This document shows positions 1 to 12,789 of a stretch of DNA of 64,000 nucleotides, in pieces (the first letter of the stretch is position 1; each line of letters opens with the position of its first letter). The translations under genes were made by a program, and so were the position numbers. The stretch is from Oscheius sp. JU75. Its lineage: Eukaryota; Nematoda; Chromadorea; Rhabditida; Rhabditidae. A model generated the notes under the pieces. It saw only the letters and a list, made by a program, of their open reading frames with translations, ran no database searches and was not told the origin of the DNA. The stretch covers positions 2,914,001-2,978,000 of the forward strand of contig JASJZC010000002.1 in assembly GCA_037178855.1 (NCBI GenBank). The letters are read 5' to 3'.

Positions 1-345
1 TATAGCGATTCGGGACAGCAAAGTCTTTTTTATTATTCAGAGTAGTTTTTCTGTCATCCCCAAAAGCAGTACGGTGTTATTACAAGCTCTTGGGCAAGTC
101 GTTAAGTCTCAGCTACAAACGATGACAAGGCTTAAGAGGTTCTTGTTGTACGTATTGAGTAAAACCGTCGAAGGAAGTTGCTGTGGCGTCCGAAGTTGGC
201 ATCTTTTGGTGGCTGAAGCAATAGAAAGACAGCCTGCCCTGTTAGAGCGTCATTTATTTGCGAAGAATCCTTGATTATATTAGTTAATTCACGCTATATT
301 AGCTTTTCCAATTCCTCATAGACAATGTATCATGAAAAATTCCAG

Positions 346-2778
346 GTAGTCGACTGTCCAGCCTCGAAACGACTCTTCGAAGAGGCCAACGAATATCTCG
401 GCTACAACCTCACCAAAATCTGCCACGAGGGTCCTTCAACAAAGTATTTTTTCTCATTTTTTTTACCCAAAAATCTCCCTTCGAGGCTCGATCAGACGCT
501 CTATTGTCAGCCGGCCGTTTTTGTCAGTTCTCTAGCCGCCCTAGAGAAGCTGAAAGAGCAACAAGGTGGTTCCGAAGCCGTCGATAGAATCACCCACGTG
601 GCCGGCTTTAGTGTCGGAGAATACGCGGCCATGGTGGCTGGTGGAATGCTGTCCTTCTCCGACGGTATTTTCCATATTTCTGCTATAAAAATAGGCTTAT
701 ATAGCCCTGAAAATCGTGAAAATCCGGGCAGAGGCGATGCACGAGTGTAATCAGCTCGTAGCGAGTGGAATGATGACCGTGAAGGTCAACGCCAGCTCGC
801 GGCTCGAGGATGCCATGCAGGCTGCCAGGCAAAAAGCCAGGTAGGCACTTGTTGCTGATTCTACTGGAAAACGGACTTTTAGAGAGGCCGGTGAGATGGA
901 GGTCTGCGAGATTGCCAATTTTCTATTCTGTGGAGTTCGCGTAGTTGGGGCGAGCCAATTGTGCATGGATTTTCTAGAGGAGTACCAGCAGGATTACAAC
1001 TTTCAGGTATATCTCCCTTTTCAGATCTGAACAGATCCTTAGTTCTGAGACATGAGTTTGGCCGCTAAACAAGACGATGGTGAGGCTAGAGCTTCTAGAT
1101 CAGCTGCATTCAGTTTATGGACTTTGTTATTCGCACCCGGTTCCGGCTTACCCTCCAACCGAGGCCTCTCGATTATATTAATGGGTCAAACTGGCGAGAT
1201 CCACGTATCTCTCGTAATGAAACAAGAATTTTCCGGCTCTGATGGCTCTTAGGCGTCCCATTGAAAACTAGGTGATCCATAGAATTTAGGCATCAGGATT
1301 TTAGGCGTCTCATACTTTTGGCTTAAATTCAAAATAATTTGGACGCTCCCTAAGTTCTTCAGGGTTTTAGCGAGTGGAAGTGGGCCAGATCTTGCAAGAT
1401 GGACTCTTTTGTTCCAGGAGGTCAAACGCTGTTGTTGTAGATATAGCGAGTGCGCTAACCAGGCCAAAGTATTTTTTGAAGATTGTCACTTTGTTCCGAA
1501 CTGTGGGACAAGAAAACACGACATGTTTAGTTCTAATCAACATTGGCTTGCCATCCCTTAGTGTTGAGCTTACAGAATCTAGGTCTTCTACATGACCAAA
1601 TCTTACCACCAGCCGTCCCCGAAAGCTTTCGCCGCACGTTGACTTTGGCGGCTGCGCCGCTCCCAGTAACAAAAGTCTCTGGTGTTTTCAGAGACTGATA
1701 AAATAAATGTGCTAGATCGAGTCAAAAGTTTACTTGCCATCTACTATTCTATCCAACTTTTACATTTGGCAAAAGGTGTCTGTCTGCCACACATGCCTAG
1801 GATAATACTTGATAATGTTTGTGGCCTTTTCTGTCAAGTGGTATCCCAGAATAGAATTGGCAAGACGAGTCAGAAGAAAGTCCAACAGCACAAAAGAGTA
1901 CGGAAACGCTCCGCCAGGAGCGTGAACGACTGTTTGGCATAATACGAACTCCTTCTAATACTTAACAGGATATTTCCTGTAAACTCTTTTCTATAGTTTA
2001 AAAGGACAGGAGGAGTAAAAAACCACGGAAAGGACCGATATCTGGTAATCGGAAGTAATAGCCGGAAATCACGCAAAATTTTGTTAAAATAATTCCCCTG
2101 AGATTCGCGTTTTGGTTTTGTTTTCGAGGTCAAACGGACAAAAGGAACTTCGGGCTATCTTACATTAGCACTTTAATAACAGTAGATTGTACTGCTGACC
2201 CCTTTCCCACAACCACTAGCCCCAATCTTATCGTGTTTCGAGGCTCTTGAAGCATTAAAAACCTGAATTGGAAGTGCACAGACAGACAAAAACAAGGGTG
2301 TAAAAACCTTCTATTTCAGGTGGTCAAACGTCTAGCAGTCAGCGGAGCCTTCCACACTCGCCAGATGGACTCTGCCGTCGAAAAGTTGACCCTTTTCCAA
2401 AGCCCAAAACCCCCAATTTTAGAGTCAGAAAAGCGGTCCAGGAGGTCAAACTGCAGCCAGCCCGCTGCAACGTCTATTCCAACTTTACCGGGAGCATTTT
2501 CCCGGCCCGGAAGGCCGAAATCCGTCAGGCCATTTTCAAACAGGTCAACAGCCCAGTCAAGTGGGAACAGATCCAGCAACTACTCTACAGAAAACATCAG
2601 GTACGCTTCTTTTTTTAATCAAATTTCGTGTTTGCTCATTTTTCCGCCAAAAGTGCTAAAATTTCAGGATTTCACGTTCCCTCGCTTCATTGAAGTCGGC
2701 CCGGGCCGTCAGCTCGGGGCCATGCTGCTACAGACGAGCAAGAAAGCCTACAAGAACTACGAGCACTTTTCATGTTGA
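346..2778 (+). CDS. MCAT: Mitochondrial malonyl-CoA:ACP transacylase, 5' end outside the window
   Basis: Exons 346-443, 486-664, 705-840, 883-1006, 2320-2384, 2429-2600 and 2668-2778; every phase closes and gives 294 residues. The enzyme moves malonyl groups from CoA to acyl carrier protein in mitochondrial fatty-acid synthesis. Family marks seen: GFSVGEYAAM carrying the nucleophile serine, KIRAEAM with the malonate-binding arginine, SGAFHTR with the catalytic histidine, NSPVKWEQ, and GPGRQLG near the C-terminus. The coding frame begins at an acceptor (ATTCCAG, ending 345), so the preceding exon with the usual GQGSQ motif and the mitochondrial leader lies upstream of base 1. An ATG at 325 is in frame but lies inside the upstream intron. 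The donor of the fifth listed exon (GTTGAC) is weak, so that boundary may be off by a few residues. Intron 1007-2319 is unusually long and carries a dispersed repeat. Confidence 0.93.
1799..1905 (+). repeat. Dispersed repeat copy in MCAT intron
   Basis: About 107 bp matching 40176-40283 at roughly three in four positions by eye. The best block is TGTTTGTGGCCTTTTCTGTC, followed by a shared GACAAGACGAG/GGCAAGACGAG stretch. It accounts for part of the oversized 1.3-kb intron. No terminal inverted repeat or long frame is visible, so the class is unknown. Confidence 0.6.
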
Positions 2779-5343
2779 TAATTTTTGTCAGATTTTTTGT
2801 TGATCTTTTGGTCGGATAAAGTACTTCGTTCACTGCAAACATGACAAAATTATAGTTTTCGCAATTGGCTCTGGAGAACAGATCGAACGTGCGTGCGTGC
2901 ACGCAATTACATTAAATGGGTAGGTAAGTCGGGGAGAGATTGAGAGCTGAATCATGTAATTTGTCACGAACAGTAGGCAGATTGAAAGTCCGTCAAGTTT
3001 TCCATTAGACCAGAAAGGCTCCAAAGACTTCCGAAGAATCTTTCCTATATAAAGCACGAAGGCTTCTGTGACTTCTATGGCGGACTGTTTGTTTGTTTGT
3101 TTGTCTGTGGCCATGAATCAGAAGCGAGCCAATTATGTTGTTTAGAAGTTTTATTGTTCAGAAAGTTGCCTATTTTGGGTGGCAAGTCAACTTCGGGTCC
3201 GCTGTAGAGCTTGGTTTTTGCCCCAATGAAGCCACTGCTTTTTGCTACTACAAAACGGCGCAGTCGCCAATGTAAACTGAATGCAAACAAAAAGACTGGT
3301 ACTGGCTTCTTTAGTGAAAACATTTTTTGTCTAGAACGGCTGAGTTTCTTCTTTTGGATGACTTCCTTTCTGAGAAGTTTTCTGAAGACCCCAGAAGCCG
3401 GCATTTTCAGGCCTTGTGATGTTCTGGAAGCTGGGAAATCAATTCAATTGAGAATGATCATGTCAAGCTTTTGTTAATCTCTGAAAACTGGTAGGTGGAA
3501 GGCTCTATAGGTCTTCCAGAAATTGCGCAACTAAAGCTGAAATACCGAGCCTGCTCTGGTTCCAAGACCTCGGCCCGCCCGCGTCCCACCCATATCACCT
3601 CGCCTTCCGCTCGGCATGGGGTCATTGCCGTTCCTCCATAAATAAACTTACCTGGCTGGCCGGTCCATTGCGATCAAGAAGGCAGTGACGGTATGGTGAG
3701 GCTGTCCCATTGCACATTGGGGACGGCTGACCCGTAAGGCAGTTCCGAGTTGGAATTCGCCTACAGCTAAATTTTTGCGTGAGGGGCTGCTTTCGAGCGG
3801 CCCTGACATCGACATTGATGGCGCCATCGCCTGTTATTAAGATATGTTGCTGACCGTCAGAGGTTATAATTTCGTGGGTTTCCTGCTGTTTGAACAATTC
3901 CGAACAGGGGGGGGGGGGCATATCTTTATGCCCGAGAAATCGGCGGGCATAAAGTATGCTTTTGGGGCATATAGCACAGGCGCGGCAAAAGAAATGGCTG
4001 AAACTAATCTGCGACCCAATTGAAAATGCATGGCCAAAGTTAGATCCCAAACAGTTTTATCAATCAGTCAGACCCATAAGACGGCTATATAAGATAACTC
4101 TGCCCTCAGTCCACTACTGTTTAGATTAGTAGACATACATATTGCCAGAGTTCAGTCGGAGCCTGACGCAAAAGACCGCTCCCGGGACCAAAAAACTTTG
4201 TCTAATTTTCTTCCTCCCTCTTTTTCCACTATGTCACGTCGCAGCACCTCCATCAGCAAGTCCTATAGGAAATTGACATCCTCACTGTCTCTCTATATCC
4301 TCCTCTCTGTCGCAAAAAGTCTGGTCAGGGTGATCTGCCTTTTTGTTCTTTTTCTTTTCGGTGGCTTCGTCATAATGAGATAGAATAGTATACCTACTGA
4401 GCTTTGCAAATTATGAAGTAATCTTGTTTTGCTTCTGAAACATCACATTCAAAGGCGGGAACAGGTTATCGGGCATAATTTAGAGCAAATGGAGTGTCTC
4501 ATAGTCTGCAAAGTGCATGTGATCATTGCTTAAACTGTCGTATCTAATTAGGCATTTCTACTCCATCGGTAATTTTTTTGTCTTTCTAATCGAGCCCAAA
4601 ACATAACTTTCTCCTGTTCCAGCACTATCCCAGTTAGTCTTGCGATTCAATCTCTCCCTGTCTCTCTGTGTCGCATGAAATTGACCACTGACATGAGTCT
4701 GTTGACGCACTAAAATCGGTTGCAGAACGTTCAGATAATTTGTACTTCTGCTACACTTTTCTGAACTCTGTTCCTTATTGAGATTCATGCCGTGAACGTC
4801 TAAAGTCCAAAAAGTACATACTTGACTGAAACTTTTGGCACTAACACGTTTGGTACTTCTGACTTTTATGGCATTCACGACACAGACGGCTTTTACTCTT
4901 TGTTAGCAAAAGAGAGACACTTACGACTCTTCCAATTAGGAAACTGTGTTCTCATGTACTGTCTCTTCAAATCTGTGCCCAAATTATTTCTCTATCTTTC
5001 TGTAGATCATTCTATTGGATATTAGATGATCTGTGTACGAACACATTTTTCTCCAGTTCCCCCGTTTGTATAACTAAATCACGCCTCTACAGTATTCTCG
5101 CAAATTGATATATTTTAAGCCTCTCGACAATTTCTCTTCCACATCGAAGGTCTGATCTTCGCCCCTTGTTCCTTTCTCATACACACAGAATCTTGATCCA
5201 ATTCCCAGCTTTGAGAACAGGGGGTTTACCTGGAAAGAGCATTTTATGTTCAAACAGCAATCTCTTCACCTGCCTAACTCACTTATTTGCTTTTGTAACG
5301 TTTTTTTCTGACTTTTTCGTACTTTTTATAACTTCTACAGACT
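2779..5343. other. Intergenic stretch, no gene seen
   Basis: No frame here combines a start, matching splice signals and recognisable protein. It holds a short (GTTT)n run near 3089 and a run of nine or more G at 3907. The last tens of bases before 5344 are the pyrimidine-rich leader of the next gene. Confidence 0.6.
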
Positions 5344-7068
5344 ATGAGCTACTACCACAGCAATACAGCTATCTGCTACGTCAATTTTGCCATGGTCACT
5401 AATCCTGCCTACTTGGTACGGGTGTTCTTCTTATTATAATAACTTAACTCTAGGCCGTCACTATGCCACAGCTCTTCTCCCCAGTCGTCTGCTTGTTTTT
5501 AGTGGTCGCCTTTGCTTTGAGATTTTTCGGAAGAGGGTGTTTTCATCCCAATGCGAAGATACTTGTCGGATGCCAGCTTATATTTACGACCATGTATTGT
5601 TGCGTCTTTGTCTTCACTCATGTAAGCTCAGCGACAGGGATAGTACTCGAAAGCTACTGAACAAAGGTTTCTCTCTCCCCATAGCATGTCTTTAAAAGTT
5701 CCAAGAATAATTCACTAGTCAAGCATAGTCAAGTGGTGTGTCAGTCCAGGGTTCTAAAATTAAGAGGCTAGGTGGTAGTATGATAAGGACAGAAGTTACC
5801 GAGCAGATAGTCAGAAACATATTAGAAAAGTTGCCTAATAGTCCAAGGAGTAGGCATCACGGAAGCAATCTGGTAGTCAAGAGGCAGAAGAGAGTAAGGC
5901 TGGGAGATCGGCCGGGTGTTGTCGAGAGAGATAAGGTTTAAGTAGTTTTGAGTATAAGGTTAGGTATCTGAGCAGTTCTTTATTGTTATCTATTTTAGTG
6001 GCCAAAGACCTGCTTCTGTACTTTCTAATCAGTTCCAGTCAGTGTTACTAATTGCCAGTAGGTTCCCAATCGAACAATGTAAAAGACTAACTTGATCAGT
6101 ATAGCGGCGACAATCCAGAATCCTTGATCCATAGTTTAGCGTTGCAGTCCATCGCTCCATCCAATTTCTTTCCTTCCAGGGCCAGCTTTCCATCAATCTT
6201 CTCTTCGAGTACGATCGTCCCTGTTCCGTCGTCCATTACGCCTCCGAATGTGTCATTCTCTACTGGGCCATCATAGCCAGTGTCACGGGAATGGCTGCTA
6301 CCCAGGTCTGCATAGGAATCGAGCGTCTGGTCTCCAGCATCTACATCACATCCTACGAGAGGTTCGGGATTACTCTTGGGACTTTCCTCTCTTTTTGTGC
6401 TGTGAGTCGAAGCTATAGCCTGGAATATAATAATTGTTTCAGTTCCTTCTAGCCTTAATAGTCTGTTGTATTGTTCTGTCAGAGTACGACCCGAATGAAG
6501 TCCGTCTAACATGCATGGGTGTCCCGGCTTCGGCTGGAACCAAGGCCAGGATTCTATACTATGTCATTATTGGATGTGACACTGTTACTATGATTCTGTT
6601 CATCTTTACATGGAAAGTCAATACAAAGATGAATCGGACGAGTGATCATGATCCACTGCCAGTCAAGTATCAGAAGAAGGAAAATGCCAATGTCATCAAA
6701 ATGTTCCTACCCAATGTTATTGCTCACGGCCTAGTCTACTGTGTCTTTTCAGTGTGTGAGTCACTGTCACTGACTCTTGATCTGATACTTTTGCAGCGGC
6801 CATCATAATCCGAGCCAATGTAGACGTCATAGACCCAGCGGTCTATTCCGTCATTGCTGTAGCAATAAACGCAAGTTTTACGAAAAGTAGTGAAAATCTT
6901 GTTTTCCAGAATGTCCCTCACTACACGGCAATCGAAATGATTGTTTTGCATATGATATTGACGAAGCAACTTCGACAGGCCAAAGAATTCTCAGACAAGA
7001 TAGCTAATAGGAGTCAGGCTGAGGATAAGGAGATTTATTTTAGGAACTATTCTATCCAATGGCAGTGA
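5344..7068 (+). CDS. Nematode seven-transmembrane chemoreceptor, Sra/Sre-like (copy 1)
   Basis: Exons 5344-5415, 5454-5621, 6180-6401, 6443-6755, 6797-6870 and 6910-7068 give 335 residues. Seven hydrophobic segments are visible. Shared marks with the copies at 35.4 and 37.5 kb are GCFHPN(A/Y)KIL, VTGMAATQVCIGIER followed by a TSYE-type motif, LTCMGVP, ENANVIKM(F/L)LPNV and the tail I/VYFxxYxxxW. The conserved ER..S..xxxYE arrangement and the W-ending tail resemble the Sra/Sre superfamily; the exact family is inferred. The start follows an acceptor-like TTCTACAG by three bases, as in a trans-spliced message. The last intron begins with GC rather than GT; no GT nearby keeps the frame. Intron 5622-6179 is long. 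Likely a sensory-neuron receptor. Confidence 0.88.
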
Positions 7069-7309
7069 GGTGTTTGAATGAACTTTTACTGCTTGCGTTT
7101 CTGCTTGTATAGAAGGGGATATGCAGACAGTGATAGAGTAGCCTACCTTTCGGATTGATGTCGACTGGAGGACTAGCAAGCGTGTTGGTATTCGAGTCTG
7201 ATCGGTAGATGGCTGCAGTTTCCCAGGAGCTTGTGGTAGACGCGTGCATCGGAGTAGACAGCCTTCCGTCGCGACGATCCAGAGACGAGTGAATTGTCCT
7301 CTGTAGTCT
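7069..7309. other. Receptor 3' flank
   Basis: Non-coding as far as I can see. No AATAAA lies close to the stop at 7066-7068. It runs directly into the dispersed repeat that starts near 7310. Confidence 0.4.
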
Positions 7310-7805
7310 TAGTATCAACTTGTCGAGTCTAACCCTTTGCAAGTCAGAAATAAGTTGCCAAATTACAGTCAGTAGTCAGTTTGCCTTCGCCAAAGGATGC
7401 TAGGTAGCTTTCTCTCCAAAGAAAAGCTACCCGGAACTCTAGGTTGAATTGTTGTCTTCTCACTTTACTCTACCACGCAAGCGCCCACGACGGATTCGAG
7501 GGCCTCAGCAAGAAGCAGAGTTGCAAATGGAGCTATCAAGATGAGGACACGACAGCAGCTACCCGATGCAGACAGAAGTCTCTAAAGAAGGAGGCTGATC
7601 GTCTGTCCCCGTCTACCGCCGTACTTGGAACGAGGCAGGCTTTTCTCTGAAAGAGTAGCGGTGGTTACCGACCGTCACTGATGAGCCTTTCGTTTCGGGA
7701 TAACAAAGCAACAACAGACACAGAGGAATTTCATGCGAAGGAAGGAGCACTAAAAACGTTCAGGTTAGTTTATTTTTGTATTCAATAGCTAGGAAGCTTG
7801 AGAGA
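7310..7805 (+). repeat. Dispersed ~0.5-kb repeat, copy A
   Basis: This block aligns collinearly with about 53240-53830. Shared anchors in order: AACTTGTCGAGTCTAACCC; a GTCAGTAGTCAGTTTGCCTTCG-like block; a (C)GGATTxGAG..CAGCAAGAAG-like block; GTCTACC; and TTTATTTTTGTAT. There are indels between anchors, so both copies are old. No intact frame and no clear terminal repeats are seen. A solo LTR or non-autonomous transposon is possible, but this is inference. Confidence 0.75.
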
Positions 7806-8014
7806 CTGATAGGTTGAACTTGACCTCTTTTCAACCTTCTAATACCAATGCTCACCAACTATGGACTTTCTCCACTTATTTACTGTCGTACACTTATCCT
7901 TACCAAGCTCGATTTGCCTTTTTTCTTTTTCTTGATGGCTACTCTTTTACATGTGTCTTTATTCGTTTTTGGACTGACCTCTTTCTTGAAGGACTGTTTT
8001 TGCTGTGCTTTACA

Positions 8015-8080
8015 GAAGCCTGTCTCTCTGTCTCTCTACTATCTCTCTGGCTCTCTGTCTCTATGTCTTTATGTCTCTCT
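8015..8080 (+). repeat. CTGTCTCT simple repeat
   Basis: Run of CTGTCTCTCTGT/CTCT units. It is one of about twenty such tracts in the window (see also 8979-9118, 20975-21030, 24500-24552, 26237-26335 and the opposite-strand versions near 13620, 23640, 27810 and 30255). Confidence 0.9.
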
Positions 8081-8165
8081 GATTCTCTTCCTGCCTTTTT
8101 TCACAACTCGATTACTAACGATTCAGACTATTACCAGCATTATTCTGATCTCTAGACTTAAAAAA
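8076..8165 (+). repeat. Dispersed repeat, copy A
   Basis: Matches 49004-49092 with few differences. Shared anchors are TTCACAACTCGATTACTAACG and TTGATCTCTAGACTTAAAAA (TCTGATCTC here). Both copies directly follow a CTGTCTCT tract, so the tract and this unit probably moved together. Confidence 0.75.
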
Positions 8166-8978
8166 TCTTTCTCTCTCTTTGTTTCGTCTGTCTTTCTGTG
8201 TATTTCTTTTTGCTGACATACCTCGGTCTCTGTCAGACTCACCCTTTACAATATTCCAGTTCATAGCGCCATTCAATCGGCTCCCGAGAGCTTTTTGCCA
8301 GTGTCAATTTGATTGAAATTAGGTAATTTTTAGCACGCCACAAAGGTATGCACACGGGCGGGTAGGGGGTAATTGAGCCTCGAGTGATAGCCGCCCCGTG
8401 AAGTTTTAACCTCTCCATGCGAAATCCGTGTCTAAAGGAGCTTATGTTTTTGCAAAAAAGCTTCCTCTTCTCGCTCATCTCCTTCTGGAGATCTAGTTCT
8501 GACGTCGCGATATATACACGCTTCAATCTGATTAAGAGGGAGCTAGCTTAGGCTTCGAATCTGTTAGCACGAGGAGCTTTTAAGGGGAGCATACATTAGT
8601 TATCATCTCTCTAGCTAGGAGGGGGATGACATCCCATTACGGCGAATCGGGGACTCCTCACAAATGCAAGGACTTTCTCAATCCGACACACATTCACCCT
8701 CTTTCATTTCAGAAGAAGCTGTCATTAGATTTATTAGCCTTTTTGGAATTTTTCATTCTTCTGTACTTTGTGCCTTACTATTGTACTCTCTAAGTGAGAC
8801 CTTGTCTCGTTTCTCTCTTTCCAAGGACTGCTCTTACAATCTTTGTACTCTTCCTCTTTTTTGATAAACTCTCCAAACACTGTGCTTTCTATTGTAATCT
8901 TGGGATCTGATCAGGAAGATTCTGCATCAAATTAGAGGACAGGGGAATGCATGTACTTTGAGATTTGGAAATAGCCGG

Positions 8979-9118
8979 TCTTTCTGTCTCTGTCTCTCTG
9001 TGTCTCGGAGTCCCTGTGTCTCTGCATCTATCTCTGTCTCCGGGTCTCTGCTTCTATGTCTCTCAGTATCAGTCTTTCCTCTGTGTCTTTCTCTGCCACT
9101 GTCTCTCTGTCTCTCTTT
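8979..9118 (+). repeat. CTGTCTCT simple repeat, long tract
   Basis: About 140 bp of imperfect TCTCTGTGTCTC units. The hydrophobic Ser/Leu/Cys-rich frames across it are by-products of the repeat. Confidence 0.9.
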
Positions 9119-12100
9119 GAAATTCGAACTCGGCGTTCTACTCTTTGCTGCTATTAGTGGCCAATTATCGTGTGAGGGAGAGACTTGATACTAGGTGTTT
9201 GTTTTTGCTGAAAGTTGAGAAAAGTTTTCCTCTGTCCCCAGGTTTCCAACCAACGTCCATCATTTCGTGTCATTTAGTCGTCATTTCAAAGTCCTCGAAG
9301 AGTTTGCGTGTCAGTTGCAAAACGGTGGTCAGGTTATTAGGCAGGAGAAACATTAAACACACTTTAGCCTCGTCTCTCAAGACTCGAATTCATTGAATAT
9401 TCCCGTAAATTTCGTGCGTTTACATGGGAAGCAGAGGAGGACACTTTTCATACTTCTTCTTAAGACTCGGAACCAATTTTGTAGCTGTTTTTCCTCGGAA
9501 AAGCAGCTGTTTTTCAGCTTAGCGATTTTCTGCAAACTTTCTGCGTAGCTATTAATCGTCTCTACAACCTTGCAAAACATTTATTAATCACAGAAAAATT
9601 ATTTATCGACCAGGAAAAAACAGCAATTTAATGGGGCTACAGTAGCTGTACTTAGACCCAAGTACATTTCCTCTTCCAAATTATTTACTACAGACCTCCC
9701 GTCTTTTTCAGCTGCCTCCAGAATCAAGTTTGTTTTTCTCATTAGTTAGCTAAGTTCGGCTTGATTCAGTTAAAGTTCTCGTAGCATCCAATTAAAACGA
9801 TTAATAATTTATCCCGGTCGCCAGATGCCAGATATGCAGAACTCCGCTTAAATTTTGGCAGTTAGCAAGTCATACTTTTGAGCTTTTAGGAGATTGAACT
9901 GTCCCGTTAAGTACAATTTTTGAAGGCTTTTTAGTGGGACTTAGCACACTATCAATCTGCCCATGTCAATCTGTCTCTGTGAAGGCTTCTCTGTCTCTCG
10001 TCTGTTTCTATCACTCTATCCCTTTCGTCTTGAAAAACTGACAATTTTTCTCTGACCATGTCTCTCAGTATCTCCATGTTCTCTGTGTCTGTATCAAAAG
10101 AAAAGTCAAAAAGCTAGGTGAATTCCAATTTCAGAGGGAAAGAGAGAGAGGACACGCCCACTACCCCTCGAATTCATTAAATTCATTAATCCACATCGTT
10201 TAAGTGGCAAAGAGCTCAAACGTTTGCCTTTTCAAAAGGACCCTCTCGTCAGACTCTGAAGTCAATTTGTGAAGTCTCTTCCCCAAACTTTTGATACAAC
10301 TTCTAGCTTTTTGGACTACTGTATTCACTATGTTTCTGAGACTCTTTGCCTTTTTGACGTTTTCTGTACGGCTGCCAGGCTAGACGCAGGGAGACAGGGA
10401 CAGAGAGACAGAGAGACGATTTCGTTTTTCTAACACCTCATAAATCCTCGTTTATATTTATACAACGTTGGCGATCAGATGACCAAAAGCCAGCAAATGA
10501 AAAGCTCGTCGAGTAGATTCTGTTTGTCGGTTTTTAGCACCGGCTGCTCTTGCTGCTGAATCACACATGTCAATCGTCATAATTACTTTTCAGCGCGCGA
10601 AAATTTAAAAAAAATTAAGTTCTGCATAGCGAGAGAAGGACGTAATGAAATATGTACAAGAGACTTTTGCAAGAATCTGTACACAAAAAATCAAGAATGA
10701 GACGCAGCCACGTCGAAGTCGACAACGGGAACGGCAGCCTGTCTATCCGGCTGCGGTTTAAATTAGTCCACGTAATTGCATTTTTCAAACGACTTGCAAG
10801 GCGGGACAGGCCGATTTTAATTGAAATTCTCTGCTCATGTTTGTGGCCGGCTAAGAGGCCAAAAGAGTTCAAGATGGCCCTTATTCTGTTTCTGTCACTG
10901 CCTCTGTCTCTGACCCTCCTAGTACAACATTTGTAACCAGTAACCAGCCGTCTCCATCGCATCATGAACTTTTTCCTGCTACTTGCCTAGTCGCGGACAC
11001 CTCGTAAGCCAGTTCATGTAGACTCCAATATCTCCCAAGTATACAGTTGACACTTACAATTTCGTGAAGTTGGCAACTATCCCCTCCAATCCAAACCCGA
11101 AGAACCCCCTTTCCTGCTCATATTTACAACTAGCTCTTATTGACTGCCCACAATTTTCAAGAGATTAGAAACGTTAATAATAAACTCAATATGTGCAGAG
11201 CAGTCAATGTTCTTCTTATATTTTGCAGTAGTTTGTAAACAACCTCTAGAAGTAGTGTTTGGGCCCGAGGGAGTGGGGACAGGTGAAAACTCAGACTATG
11301 TGGCTCTCTCTATTCCTCCCACATCATCAAAACACAGTTCAGAGTTTGAACGTTTTAAACGGACGAAAAGATACTGGTAACGCCACTACAAGGAATTCTT
11401 TTTAGCCGCTCTCCCATTACTGTTCCCTGCTAGTTCCACTTGAAGTTTTGTACTTTTCTGTTTATTTTCTGTATACAATCGTTTTCTTTCGGGGCTTTTC
11501 TAGATTTCCGGTGGCTTTTTAACGAGCACAACACCTCCTTCATTCTTAGAAACTGGACTACATTTTGAAATATTACTTTACGAGGCAGTATTGGTGATAC
11601 TTCGGTCCATCTGTTGACTTCCAGCTCCGCAATTTCACTGTCTTGGTGATCCCGCTTCCTCTCTCAGTGTTCGTACCTATTCATGACTTTTATAATCTGA
11701 CTACTGTGCTCTATTTCTGTTTCGGTCTCTCACAAATCACCAGTTCTCCGTATATCATGTTTTGTGCACAGAATTTGCTTTCTGTTACCCACATGTTTTG
11801 TTAGAGTCATAGCTATCGTAAAGATTTGGAAAAACGTTGCTGAGAAGCACTGAAAACCTTTCGGAAACCAAAAAACTACCTACAATCAGAAGAGGACTTA
11901 AAACGCCTGAACTCTGTCATAACGATACAGTTCTACCAACAGTTCTTTCAAAATCAATTCCAAATTTATCCACCTTCCGCAGCAATTCAAAAAACTTTCT
12001 CTTACTCATTTTTGACCGAACTTCTAGTCTCTCAAAGAGTCTCTCTCTCCATTCAAGTCGGCTCCCTGTTGTCCCTATATGGCTCATTGTCGGCCGGCCC

Positions 12101-12502
12101 CTTTCCGGCATCTGAAGGGGAAACGAGCTACCAACCTGACTCAAAGAGGGGCTGTTACAAATTTTTCTCGGTGGCAGGAAGTTGATCGAGACTAGGGAAA
12201 GGGATAGAGAACGGAAGTTGTTCCCCTCTCTCCTCATAAGACTGATATAATGAAATTCTCCGGATATTTGGACATGGCGGTTAATTTTGACAAATGACTA
12301 ACGTTATAGGACAACTTAATGAAATTTATGAGGCTTCACCGACACGGCTGTCGGACGTAATATTTGTGCCAAACAGGAGACGAGGACTTATGATATTTTT
12401 CTTAGAAAGAACTTTGAAGCCGAGAGATACAGTAGTCGGAAGATAAAGATAAAGAGACAGAGACTCTGAATTCTTTATCTATGGTAGTTCCCCATTCTAC
12501 AG
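9119..12502. other. Gene-poor stretch
   Basis: I see no supported gene. Pyrimidine-rich DNA gives several hydrophobic frames without starts or paired splice sites. A purine-rich simple repeat (GAGACAGGGACAGAGAGACAG-like) lies near 10385. The stretch could be upstream intron of the zinc-finger gene if the exons at 12503-12789 belong to it. Confidence 0.5.
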
Positions 12503-12789
12503 AATCCTATCCAGATTTCAATTTGCTCCTCGTCCGGGGTAGCTATCAACAGATTCAATTCACAGAATCGGAAATCGCGGATAGCGAGTACAGCGGAAAT
12601 CAGGTGACTCTCAGTTAATTGCTCTTCACTAGTGTCCAAATAGGTTATGAAAGAGAGGCAGAGAGACAGCATCTGGTTCCGTATGTCTGGGATCGCACTC
12701 CCTATAACGTGCCAATTAAAATGAGCATGCTGCCGGTCACCAAAGAGGCGCCAAAACACCTGTTCAGTCCGAAAATTGAGAGGAACAGA
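12503..12789 (+). CDS. Two coding-like exons, possible 5' part of the zinc-finger gene
   Basis: Exon 12503-12603 follows ATTCTACAG and ends CAG before GTGACT; exon 12670-12789 follows GAGACAG and ends AGA before GTCTAC. They join in phase to read SYPDFNLLLVRGSYQQ and onward to HLVPYVWDRTPYNVPIKMSM and KHLFSPKIERNR. The residue mix is protein-like, unlike the surrounding simple repeats. I recognise no domain. The second exon ends in phase 0, and the first confirmed exon of the zinc-finger gene (21301) begins in phase 0 on the same strand, so these may be its upstream exons. They could also be a separate gene. The exon feeding 12503 (it must end in phase 1) was not found. Confidence 0.4.

Noticed and set aside
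1-345. Frame at 74-274 as possible N-terminus of MCAT
   Set aside because: No GQGSQ motif or mitochondrial leader, and no donor that joins it in phase to 346.
3075-4050. Minus-strand frames of 109 and 142 codons
   Set aside because: One crosses a poly-G run and neither has domain resemblance or splice support.
8958-9188. Signal-like Ser/Leu/Cys-rich frames
   Set aside because: Products of the CTGTCTCT simple repeat.
11601-11805. Hydrophobic frame (LRNFTVLVIPLPLSVF) after an acceptor-like CTTCCAG, resembling a receptor segment
   Set aside because: Pyrimidine-rich DNA gives such frames by chance; no partner exon, no receptor motif and no donor found.
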